Assembly: GCA_016210425.1 (NCBI GenBank)
Contig: JACQUE010000058.1
Coordinates: 1 to 11,340, forward strand
Length of the DNA stretch: 11,340 bases
Reading direction: 5' to 3'
From: Chloroflexota bacterium
Lineage (GTDB): Bacteria > Chloroflexota > Dehalococcoidia > JACQUE01
Shown: positions 5,431-11,340 of the stretch, one piece after another
Position numbering within the stretch: the first letter of the stretch is position 1
How the letters are laid out: every line of letters begins with the position of its first letter
The notes under the pieces: generated by a model
The model's input: the letters and a program-made list of their open reading frames with translations, nothing else
Told to the model about the DNA's origin: nothing
The model's database searches: none
Made by a program: the position numbers and the translations under genes

Positions 5431-6125
5431 TTTGGCGACTGTTTATCCTGCCGGGCGGCCCATCGCCCGTAGTGTTTCTTCGCCCACTCCGCCGACACTC
5501 GCCCCGTGATCATACCTCGCAATGAGGCGCGAGTACCAGGATGGATGGCCGCGAAGTAGACGTGGGCGGCCAGCACGAGGGCTGCCGCAAATGCCAAGAG
5601 GTCATGCCAATCGAGGCTGTGGCCAACGAGGTCTATCGGGAGCGCATTGCGGCTGAGCATCTGCGCCAGCAGGACCGAGCCGGTAACGGCGAGCCCTCCG
5701 GCAAAGGCAATCGTCAGCAGGACATTCACCTTCTGCGCCGAAGCGTACTTCCCCTGCGGCTGCAACCGCTCTCGTAGCTGTGGGAAAAGCATGGGTAGGA
5801 CCAGGAGCCTCGCCAGGTCCTTGCGATCCCAGGCGAGGGCCTTCTTGATATCATCGCCGATGCCCCTGGGCCAGCCCAGTAGCACAACGCCAAGCAGCAA
5901 CACGGTGGATAGCGCGCCTAGGAGCCCGTGCAGCAGGGGAATCAGCCGGTAAGGGCCGACGATGATGGTGTGGGCTTTGGGCAGGAAGTAAAGGGTGAGG
6001 CCGCTGCCAAGAAGCAGCGAGAAGGCGGCTGTATGGGCCCAATGAAGTAGGCGCATGGCAGGGCGGAACCTGAGTATGGTTGCCTTGTCATGCCGGTTGC
6101 CGCTGGCATGGCCGTCAATACTCAT
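5403..6125 (-). CDS. Cytochrome b561-type membrane subunit (formate dehydrogenase gamma-like)
   Basis: 240-residue membrane protein with four predicted helices at about 27-49, 61-84, 133-157 and 174-195. Histidines sit where di-heme b561/FdhI-type subunits place heme ligands: H29 (RLLHWAH), H66 (LLHGLLG), H174 (DWHDLLAF) and H188 (AAHVYFA). It probably passes electrons between the quinone pool and the partner molybdoenzyme. The start at 6125 overlaps the end of the upstream molybdoprotein gene by 11 bp (ATGAGTATTGA), with GAAGGG 5 nt before it; this argues for translational coupling and a complex. A longer frame upstream to 6194 lies wholly inside the partner gene and lacks support. The C-terminus (after about 196) is basic and cytoplasmic in character. 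The last codons and stop are embedded in the terminator hairpin. Confidence 0.87.
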   Translation of the reverse strand: MSIDGHASGNRHDKATILRFRPAMRLLHWAHTAAFSLLLGSGLTLYFLPKAHTIIVGPYRLIPLLHGLLGALSTVLLLGVVLLGWPRGIGDDIKKALAWDRKDLARLLVLPMLFPQLRERLQPQGKYASAQKVNVLLTIAFAGGLAVTGSVLLAQMLSRNALPIDLVGHSLDWHDLLAFAAALVLAAHVYFAAIHPGTRASLRGMITGRVSAEWAKKHYGRWAARQDKQSPKAKLPPQGG

Positions 6126-6804
6126 CGAACCCTTCAAGCCCCGTTGCTTGGCTGGGGCCCATCTTGCGCCGTGGCCCCTTGGAGATGTAGGCATCCGTCG
6201 CCCAGCCCCGCTTCTCCCAGTAGCCGGTCACCTCCGCCGCCGAGAACTCGATGCGGGTCACCCATTTGGCGCTCTTGTAGCCGAACATCTGGGCAACCAC
6301 CATGCGCAGGGGTGCGCCATGCTTTGGAGGAAGGGGTTTGCCTTGCATGTGATAAGCCAAGAGCGAATCGGGAAGAGTGGCTTCGGAGAGAGCCAGGCTC
6401 TCGATGTAGCTTTCGTTGCCGTAGGTGCTTCCCGCGGAGTGCAGCGTAACGTACTTAGCCTCGGGTAGCGGCTTCACGATGCGCATCAGCGTCTCCAGGC
6501 GCACTCCCTCCCACCTGACTCTACCGACTCTCCAACCCTCGACGCATCTGAAGTCGCTGACCTGGCTGGCAGATGGAAGGCCCAGGAGTTCGTGATAGCT
6601 CAGGCGCAGCGGCCTCTCGACGAGGCCATCCACCACCAGTTCCCATGTCGCCGGATCGAAACGCGGGACAGCCCGTTCCACAGTGTTGATGCGGAACCTG
6701 TCGGAGAAGGGCAGTGGGCTGCATGCGGCGATGGCCAAACCCACGCCCGCTCCCAGCAGCCTCAGGAAACGCCTACGCTCCATCCTCTCGTGAAGAAGCC
6801 CCAT
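6115..6804 (-). CDS. Sulfite-oxidase-fold molybdopterin oxidoreductase, Tat-exported
   Basis: 229-residue enzyme of the sulfite oxidase / YedY-type molybdopterin family. The N-terminus has ERRRFLRLLGAGVGLAIAAC (9-28), a twin-arginine-like signal followed by a hydrophobic stretch and a possible lipobox at C28, so the folded protein is probably exported and may be lipid-anchored. In the molybdopterin domain C87 (VSDFRCVEGW) is the expected Mo-ligating cysteine. HGAPLRMVVAQMFGYKSAKWV (162-182) and GYWEKRGW (194-201) are family hallmarks. It lacks the C-terminal dimerisation domain of true sulfite oxidases, fitting the short YedY-like group. The gene overlaps the cytochrome b gene by 11 bp, giving a likely two-subunit periplasmic redox enzyme; the substrate cannot be read from sequence. 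ATG at 6804 has AAGGG 7 nt upstream; ATG at 6783 is an alternative. Confidence 0.88.
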   Translation of the reverse strand: MGLLHERMERRRFLRLLGAGVGLAIAACSPLPFSDRFRINTVERAVPRFDPATWELVVDGLVERPLRLSYHELLGLPSASQVSDFRCVEGWRVGRVRWEGVRLETLMRIVKPLPEAKYVTLHSAGSTYGNESYIESLALSEATLPDSLLAYHMQGKPLPPKHGAPLRMVVAQMFGYKSAKWVTRIEFSAAEVTGYWEKRGWATDAYISKGPRRKMGPSQATGLEGFDEY

Positions 6805-6916
6805 TTTGATGCCCTTATAAAAGCGGCTACAGTTAAAACAGAGGAAGAGGCCCGGCTATTCCGGGACGCAAAGCTGGGCAGCGGGCGGTTGGGTGCAAGG
6901 GGATGAAAGTGGCAGC
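6805..6916 (-). other. Intergenic spacer between transpeptidase and molybdoprotein genes
   Basis: On the minus strand it holds a short hairpin CCCGG-AATAG-CCGGG (6851-6865) followed by a pyrimidine tract ending TTTT, a weak terminator at best, and TATAAG just before the molybdoprotein ribosome site without a convincing -35. Whether the redox pair has its own promoter or depends on readthrough is unresolved. Confidence 0.4.
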
Positions 6917-9166
6917 TTAGGGGATCGCTGCCTCCAGCATCTTCCTGACCAGGGGGCCCGCGTCGGCGGAGCCCATGCCGCCGTGCTCCCAGAACATCAG
7001 CGCCAGGGCCTGGGGCTTGTCATAGGGGGCATAGGCTACAAACCAGGCGTGCGTCTTCTCGCCCGGGTTCTCAGCGGTGCCCGACTTGCCGGCCGGAGCC
7101 AGGCGGGAGCCGAGGAAGGTAGGGTAGGCGGTCCCACGGGGGTCGCCGGCGACGGCGCGCATGCCGGCCTTAAGGATGGACAACGTGTTGGCCGAGATGG
7201 GCAGATCGCTCAGCTTCTTGGGCTCGTATGTCTTAACGACGGATCCATCCAGCCCCGTCACCTTCCTGACGAGGATCGGGGTCTGGGCAGGGCCGCCCCT
7301 GGCGATGGCTGAGTACATGTTGGCCATCTGGAGCGGCGTGACCAGCACAAAGCCCTGCCCGATAGCCATGTTGACGGTGTCGCCCGTGTACCAGCCGTCG
7401 TTGAAGTTGGCCTTCTTCCACGCGGCGTCCGGTACTACTCCCTTGGCCTCGGCGATGCCCTCTACGTCCGTGAGGGCCCCCAGGCCAAAGCGGCGGGCAA
7501 AGTCCGGCAGGATCTTAGGGTCGACGCTATCCAGCTTCATGCCGATCTCGTAGAAGACCGGGTTGCACGACTCGGCGATGCCTTGGATGAGGGTCAGGGT
7601 GCCGGTATTTGTCTCCCTCCAATTCTTCATCGGGAGCTTTGGCCCCAGCCCTAACCAAACAGGCACACACTCAAAGGTGGAGTTGGCGGTGAAGCCGGCC
7701 TTCTCCACGCCCGCTGCCGCCGTAATTATCTTGAAAACGGAGCCGGCGGGGTAGGTGCTGAGGGTGGCCCGGTTAAGGAGGGGCTTGTTGGGATCGTTGA
7801 TAAGGGCCTGGTACTGCGCGCCGGTCAGCCCCTTGATGAAGGCGTTGGGGTCGTAGCCTGGGGAGCTGCTTAGGGCGAGGATGCCATTGTCTCGCGGGTC
7901 CATGACTATGGCGGCAGCCGTCCGGTCGCCCAGGATCTGGTCCACCTGACGCTGCAGGTCGATATCGATGGTTAGGTGCAGGTCGGCCGATGGCTTGAAG
8001 GGCTTTTCGGCCAGGGTGCTGACGACCTCTCCCTCGGGCCCGATTATCGCCAGCCGCGACCCCTTGGCGCCGGCCAACGTCTTCTCCTCATAGGCCTCTA
8101 TGCCCGCACGGCCCACCATGTCGCCCGCCGCGTAGCCCTCCTTCTCCAGCTTCACCAAGTCTTCTGCGGTAACCTCCGTCATATAGCCCAGGAGATGCGA
8201 GGCCACGGAACCATAGGGGTAGACGCGGATCAGCTTCTCTTTGACCATGACGCCGGGGTAGGCCTTGACCTCGGCCAGAGCGTTGACGGGGAAATCGTAG
8301 GGCATTGTGGCCACGGGCAGGAACCAGTCGGGCTGGGATGGCACTGAGACCTTGGCGTCCACCAGCTTGCGATCCATGCTGAGGCGCTGGGCCAGGAAGT
8401 CGATGAGGGCCTGCTTGTCCTTGATCTGGCTTGGCACGACACCTATCTCAGCCGTCCGCCCATCCATCACCAGCGCTTTGCCGTTCCTGTCGAAGATGGT
8501 GCCGCGGCGGGGGACATCCCGGAAGAGATGGATGCGTCTGCCCCAGGTGAGGTCCTTGAAGATGAGGGTGGGGCTCCAGGCCACCTTCCAGCCGTCCTCC
8601 TTGACGAGGCGCACCACGTCTGTCTGCTTGAGGTCGCCGAAGAGCTTAGTGTGGATGGTTACCTGGTAGTTGGTCTCAGTTACTGAGGCCAGGGAAGGCT
8701 TCTCCAGGGAGAAGGAGGTGCCCTCGATGGTGGCTTCGTCGGCGATGCCCTCGTAGCGGTCGATGAAAGCTTCCTCGGTGTAGCTTTTCTTGGACTCGGC
8801 GGAGACCAGGCGGTACATCGCCGCGTAGTTCTTCGCCTCCCAGGCCGCGAAGAACTCGTGTGCGGTCTCAAAGGGGGACGGTTCGGGCGTTGGTGTCGAC
8901 TTGGCTCCCTTGGCGGTGGGCGGATTTGCGGAGGAGCTGTTCGGAGTTGCTTCCTGACCGCCAGCCGGATTCGAGGAGGAGCTGTTCGGGGTTGCCTGCT
9001 GGCCGCCAGCCGGCTTGCTGCAGCCACTGATGGCCAGCGTCAGCGCGAGGGCAACGAGGGAGACGAAGGCTGCGACTCTAATCATGCCTCGACCTATAGA
9101 AGCGGGCCTCCCAAACGAGCGGGTAGGCAAGGCATGCCCTTCTGACCGGATTCTTCGTCCCATCAT
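6917..9166 (-). CDS. Class B penicillin-binding protein with MecA_N/NTF2-like domain
   Basis: 749-residue D,D-transpeptidase that cross-links peptidoglycan at the outer face of the membrane. Numbering from the ATG at 9166: membrane/signal segment about 30-48 ending LAISGC49 (possible lipobox); low-complexity Ser/Pro/Asn linker 50-98 with a tandem 15-residue repeat; NTF2-like domain about 99-202; PBP dimerisation domain about 215-367 (VPRRGTIFDRNG); transpeptidase domain about 417-742. Active-site motifs are intact: S476-V-F-K479 (SxxK), S533-C-N535 (SxN) and K694-S-G-T697. The layout resembles PBP2a/PBP3-like proteins, but no resistance is implied. ATG 9166 has AGGAGG 7 nt upstream; ATG 9085 would give a more classical lipoprotein signal. 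Upstream extension to 9295 has no ribosome site. It is transcribed divergently from the acyl-CoA dehydrogenase. Confidence 0.93.
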   Translation of the reverse strand: MMGRRIRSEGHALPTRSFGRPASIGRGMIRVAAFVSLVALALTLAISGCSKPAGGQQATPNSSSSNPAGGQEATPNSSSANPPTAKGAKSTPTPEPSPFETAHEFFAAWEAKNYAAMYRLVSAESKKSYTEEAFIDRYEGIADEATIEGTSFSLEKPSLASVTETNYQVTIHTKLFGDLKQTDVVRLVKEDGWKVAWSPTLIFKDLTWGRRIHLFRDVPRRGTIFDRNGKALVMDGRTAEIGVVPSQIKDKQALIDFLAQRLSMDRKLVDAKVSVPSQPDWFLPVATMPYDFPVNALAEVKAYPGVMVKEKLIRVYPYGSVASHLLGYMTEVTAEDLVKLEKEGYAAGDMVGRAGIEAYEEKTLAGAKGSRLAIIGPEGEVVSTLAEKPFKPSADLHLTIDIDLQRQVDQILGDRTAAAIVMDPRDNGILALSSSPGYDPNAFIKGLTGAQYQALINDPNKPLLNRATLSTYPAGSVFKIITAAAGVEKAGFTANSTFECVPVWLGLGPKLPMKNWRETNTGTLTLIQGIAESCNPVFYEIGMKLDSVDPKILPDFARRFGLGALTDVEGIAEAKGVVPDAAWKKANFNDGWYTGDTVNMAIGQGFVLVTPLQMANMYSAIARGGPAQTPILVRKVTGLDGSVVKTYEPKKLSDLPISANTLSILKAGMRAVAGDPRGTAYPTFLGSRLAPAGKSGTAENPGEKTHAWFVAYAPYDKPQALALMFWEHGGMGSADAGPLVRKMLEAAIP
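8922..9011 (-). repeat. Tandem 45-bp repeat in the transpeptidase linker
   Basis: Two adjacent 45-bp units (8922-8966 and 8967-9011) encode PAGGQQATPNSSSSN and PAGGQEATPNSSSAN. They form a flexible spacer between the membrane segment and the NTF2-like domain. The high identity suggests a recent slippage-type duplication. Confidence 0.85.
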
Positions 9167-9255
9167 CACCGCTCCTCCTGGAACCCGATGCCTTGTAACT
9201 GCATAATGGTAGCACACGGTAGAGGCTGCGCCAAGCGATATTGGAGCTGCCGCAA

Positions 9256-9284
9256 TTGACAGCGTTGCCCGTTGGCCGTATACT
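9256..9284 (+). promoter_or_regulatory. Sigma-70 promoter for the acyl-CoA dehydrogenase
   Basis: TTGACA (9256-9261), 17-bp spacer, TATACT (9279-9284): near-consensus. Transcription from about 9291 leaves a leader of about 100 nt, which contains a palindrome GCGCTAAGCGC (about 9356-9366). The divergent transpeptidase promoter is less clear; TTGGCG-17-TACCAT on the minus strand is only a weak candidate. Confidence 0.8.
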
Positions 9285-9391
9285 GCCGTTAGCAAGCACG
9301 CGGAAGAGTGTGCCGCCTTTTTTGTGTCGTTCGACGGGGTGGCTTTGCGACTATCGCGCTAAGCGCGCCAAATACCTCTAAGGAAGGCGTC

Positions 9392-10549
9392 ATGGATTTC
9401 GACTTCACTGAAGAACAGACCATGTACCGCAATATGGCCCGCGAGTTCGCCCAGCGCGAGATCATCCCCTTCGCCCGCCAGAACGACAGCAACGAGCGCT
9501 TCTCCCTGGAGACCCTGAAGAAGATGGCGCCCCTGGGGCTCATCGGCGGCCCCATACCCCAGGAGTACGGCGGCCTCGGTATCGACCACATCGCCTACGG
9601 CCTGAGCTGCGAGGAGATCGGGCGCGGCAGCCCGGCCGTCTTCACGACGGCCCTCACCGTCCAGGTCTCCCTCACTGGCCTCACTATCCTGCAGTGGGGC
9701 ACCGAGGAGCAGAAGCAGAAGTACCTGCCCCGCATGTGCGCCGGTGAGGTCATCGGCTGCTTCGCCCTGACTGAGCCGGACCACGGCAGCGACCCGGCCG
9801 GCATGGAGACCAGCGCCGTGCAGGACGGCGGCTCGTGGGTGCTGAACGGCACCAAGATGTGGATCTCCAACGGCGGCATCGCCGATGTCTCCATAGTCTT
9901 CGCCCAGACCGACAAGTCCAAGGCCCACCGCGGCATCGTCGCCTTCCTGGTCGACAAGGGGACGCCCGGCTTCTCCTCCAAGGACATCCACGGCAAGCTG
10001 GGCTTACGCTCCTCCAACACCTCCGAGCTCATCCTCCAGGACGTGCGCGTGCCCGCTGCGCAGATGCTGGGCCAGGTGGGACAGGGCTTCAACGTCGCCA
10101 TGAGCGCCCTGGACAGCGGACGCTACAGCACTGCCGCCTGCGCCGTGGGCATCGCCCAGGCCTGTATCGACGCCTGCGTCGACTACGCGCAGAAGCGTCA
10201 GCAGTTCGGCAAGCCTATCGGCTCCTTCCAGTTGATCCAGGATATGATCGTCGACATGGTTGCCGACACCGAGGCGTCGCGGCTTCTCGTGCTGCGCGCC
10301 GGACATCTCAAGAACAAGGGGGTGCGCAACACGCAGGAGACGGCCATCGCTAAGTTCTATGCGTCCGAGGCGGCCGTCCGCGCCGCGCGCAACGCCATCC
10401 AGGTCCACGGCGGCTACGGCTTCTCCGAGGAGTACCCGGTGGAGCGCTACCTGCGTGACGCCATCGGCCTGACCCTCTATGAGGGCACGACCCAGATCCA
10501 GAAGCTCGTCATCGGGCGCGGCGTCCTCGGCCTGAACGCGGTAACGTAG
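9392..10549 (+). CDS. Acyl-CoA dehydrogenase
   Basis: 385-residue FAD enzyme of the acyl-CoA dehydrogenase family, catalysing alpha,beta-dehydrogenation of an acyl-CoA and passing electrons to ETF. N-terminal helical domain 1-120; middle beta domain with CFALTEPDHGSD (123-134) and KMWISNGGIAD (155-165); C-terminal helical domain with YAQKRQQFGKPIGSFQLIQD (265-284), QVHGGYGFSEEYPVERYLRD (337-356) and YEGTTQIQ (363-370). E364 lies at the catalytic-base position of the short/medium/butyryl-CoA type. Length is typical (about 380). ATG 9392 follows AAGGAAGG and begins the usual MDFDFTEEQ; the in-frame ATG at 9308 adds an atypical Cys/Arg-rich extension and is rejected. Chain-length preference cannot be fixed; short-chain is suggested by the neighbouring epimerase-like genes (inference). 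Confidence 0.95.
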   Translation: MDFDFTEEQTMYRNMAREFAQREIIPFARQNDSNERFSLETLKKMAPLGLIGGPIPQEYGGLGIDHIAYGLSCEEIGRGSPAVFTTALTVQVSLTGLTILQWGTEEQKQKYLPRMCAGEVIGCFALTEPDHGSDPAGMETSAVQDGGSWVLNGTKMWISNGGIADVSIVFAQTDKSKAHRGIVAFLVDKGTPGFSSKDIHGKLGLRSSNTSELILQDVRVPAAQMLGQVGQGFNVAMSALDSGRYSTAACAVGIAQACIDACVDYAQKRQQFGKPIGSFQLIQDMIVDMVADTEASRLLVLRAGHLKNKGVRNTQETAIAKFYASEAAVRAARNAIQVHGGYGFSEEYPVERYLRDAIGLTLYEGTTQIQKLVIGRGVLGLNAVT

Positions 10550-10560
10550 GTAACCGAAAC

Positions 10561-10678
10561 TGTCATTCTGAGCCGTAGGCGAAGAATCTTGACTGGTTGC
10601 TACGGGCGCTTCGGTTGATTTAGGGCAAGACCCTTCGCCCACGGCTCAGGGTGACATGATGGATGGCTCAAGGTGACA
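10561..10678. repeat. MITE-like inverted-repeat element with an extra partial end copy
   Basis: Imperfect 31-bp inverted arms at 10561-10591 (starts TGTCATTCTGAGCCGTAGGC) and 10626-10656 (ends CGGCTCAGGGTGACA) match at 26 of 31 positions, all differences being transitions, around a 34-nt centre. A second copy of the right tip, GGCTCAAGGTGACA (10665-10678), follows 22 bp after GGCTCAGGGTGACA (10643-10656). Elements starting TGTCATTCTGAG are, from memory, dispersed in several Chloroflexota and other genomes. It contains no coding and has no U tract. Confidence 0.75.
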
Positions 10679-10726
10679 AAGTCGGCAGGTGGGCGGATGT
10701 CTCGCAGGCATGAAGGGAGGTACGCC

Positions 10727-11101
10727 TTGATAAAGAAGATCGACCACGTGGCCATCGATGTCGAGAGCATCGATGAGCTGATACCTTTCTACAGGGACAA
10801 GCTTGGCTTGTCTGTTGGTGGCTCCATGGAGGCCGGGGCCGCGCGAATGGTCTATATCCCCGTCAATGGCGTTAACGTGATACTCACCCAACTCAAAGAG
10901 CGCGAGGCGGGCAAGGCCGCCGAAGGCCTTTACCAGATCTCGTTGGAGGTCGATGACCTGGCCGCAGCCATCAAGGAGTACGCCCGCAAAGGGCTAATCG
11001 CCGCCGAGACGGAGCCCCGCGCTGCGCCCGGTGGCCAGGTGGCCTACCTGGATCAGGCGAAGACCCACGGCATACGCATACAGCTCATCCAGCGGACTTA
11101 A
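10727..11101 (+). CDS. VOC-superfamily (glyoxalase/epimerase-like) protein
   Basis: 124-residue protein of the vicinal-oxygen-chelate fold, with two beta-alpha-beta-beta-beta modules (about 1-55 and 66-122). The first module has IDHVAIDV with H7 at a usual metal-ligand position. In the second module the equivalent of the HH-I-x-x-E-V-D-D motif reads YQISLEVDD (Q70 for His), and the terminal strand RIQLIQ has Q119 where Glu is usual. The TTG at 10727 is chosen because GGGAGG (10715-10720) lies 6 nt upstream and the product then starts IKKIDHVAI, matching the next gene's IKKLLHVAI. The ATG at 10673 lies inside the inverted-repeat element. It may be a methylmalonyl-CoA epimerase paralogue or another VOC enzyme; metal use is uncertain. 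Confidence 0.8.
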   Translation: MIKKIDHVAIDVESIDELIPFYRDKLGLSVGGSMEAGAARMVYIPVNGVNVILTQLKEREAGKAAEGLYQISLEVDDLAAAIKEYARKGLIAAETEPRAAPGGQVAYLDQAKTHGIRIQLIQRT

Positions 11102-11119
11102 GGGTAAGAGGGGCTTATC

Positions 11120-11340
11120 ATGATAAAGAAGCTTTTGCATGTAGCCATCGCCGTTAAGAGCACTGCCGAGTGGGAGAGCCTCTTGCGCGACCAGCTAGGT
11201 CTCAAGGTTATCAAGTCGGAGGACGTGCCGGCCCAGGGCGTAAAAGGCACTATCTTCGCCGTCGGCGACTCGGAGATCGAGACGCTGGAGCCCATCGACC
11301 CGCAGGGCACCGTCGCCCGCTTTGTGGAGCGGCGCGGCGA
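11120..11340 (+). CDS. Methylmalonyl-CoA epimerase-like VOC protein (3' truncated by window)
   Basis: The first 73 codons of a VOC-fold protein run off the window end. The product begins MIKKLLHVAIAVKSTAEWES, continues with DQLGLKVIKSEDVPAQGVK, and reaches FAVGDSEIETLEP (46-58) and VARFVERRG (65-73). The last two match the methylmalonyl-CoA epimerase pattern of a metal-binding strand followed by VAKFLEKRGEG. H7 is the likely first metal ligand; the others lie beyond the edge. The ATG at 11120 follows AAGAGGGG and starts 18 nt after the upstream VOC stop, indicating one operon. The epimerase interconverts (R)- and (S)-methylmalonyl-CoA in propionyl-CoA metabolism, consistent with the nearby acyl-CoA dehydrogenase. 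Confidence 0.8.
   Translation, partial: MIKKLLHVAIAVKSTAEWESLLRDQLGLKVIKSEDVPAQGVKGTIFAVGDSEIETLEPIDPQGTVARFVERRG

Noticed and set aside
6835..6890. Plus-strand hairpin plus GGGACGCAAAGC resembles part of a c-di-GMP-I (GEMM) riboswitch
   Set aside because: The upstream GGGCAAACC-like half and the second stem with its receptor are missing, and no plus-strand gene follows. Chance similarity is more likely.

Overview
The window is GC-rich (roughly 60% by eye) bacterial chromosomal DNA with short intergenic gaps and no phage, plasmid or insertion-sequence gene. The likely source is a Chloroflexota bacterium, probably Dehalococcoidia-like. The reasons are a cytoplasmic cysteine-rich histidine kinase followed by NarL-type regulators, a c-di-AMP riboswitch, acyl-CoA dehydrogenase and methylmalonyl-CoA-epimerase-like genes, a PBP2a-like transpeptidase, and a dispersed repeat starting TGTCATTCTGAG. 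The assignment is inference; no marker gene is present.

Region 1 (1-2453, +) is signalling. It holds a histidine kinase with a two-CW-like Cys-rich N-terminus, a response regulator that stops right after its receiver domain, a 440-bp gap without a convincing gene, and a full-length paralogous NarL/LuxR-type regulator ending at a long hairpin. Region 2 (2560-4790, +) is a two-gene unit. A GT9 (heptosyltransferase-type) glycosyltransferase is followed, with 11 bp between its stop and the preferred next start, by a deoxyhypusine-synthase-like protein of unknown function.

Region 3 (4824-5430) is the most interesting. A consensus-like sigma-70 promoter (TTGACA-17-TAGAAT) leads into a c-di-AMP (ydaO/yuaA) riboswitch, an intrinsic terminator, and then a single 60-residue zinc-ribbon protein. 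That short transcription unit closes at a bidirectional terminator shared with the opposing operon.

Region 4 (5403-9166, -) reads leftwards: a class B penicillin-binding transpeptidase with a MecA_N/NTF2-like domain, then a sulfite-oxidase-fold molybdopterin protein with a Tat-type signal, overlapped by a four-helix cytochrome b membrane subunit. The last two look like a molybdoenzyme and its quinone-linked membrane anchor. Region 5 (9256-11340, +) starts at a divergent TTGACA-17-TATACT promoter. It has an acyl-CoA dehydrogenase, an inverted-repeat element, and two tandem VOC-fold proteins, the second cut by the window end and resembling methylmalonyl-CoA epimerase. This fits acyl-CoA / propionyl-CoA catabolism.
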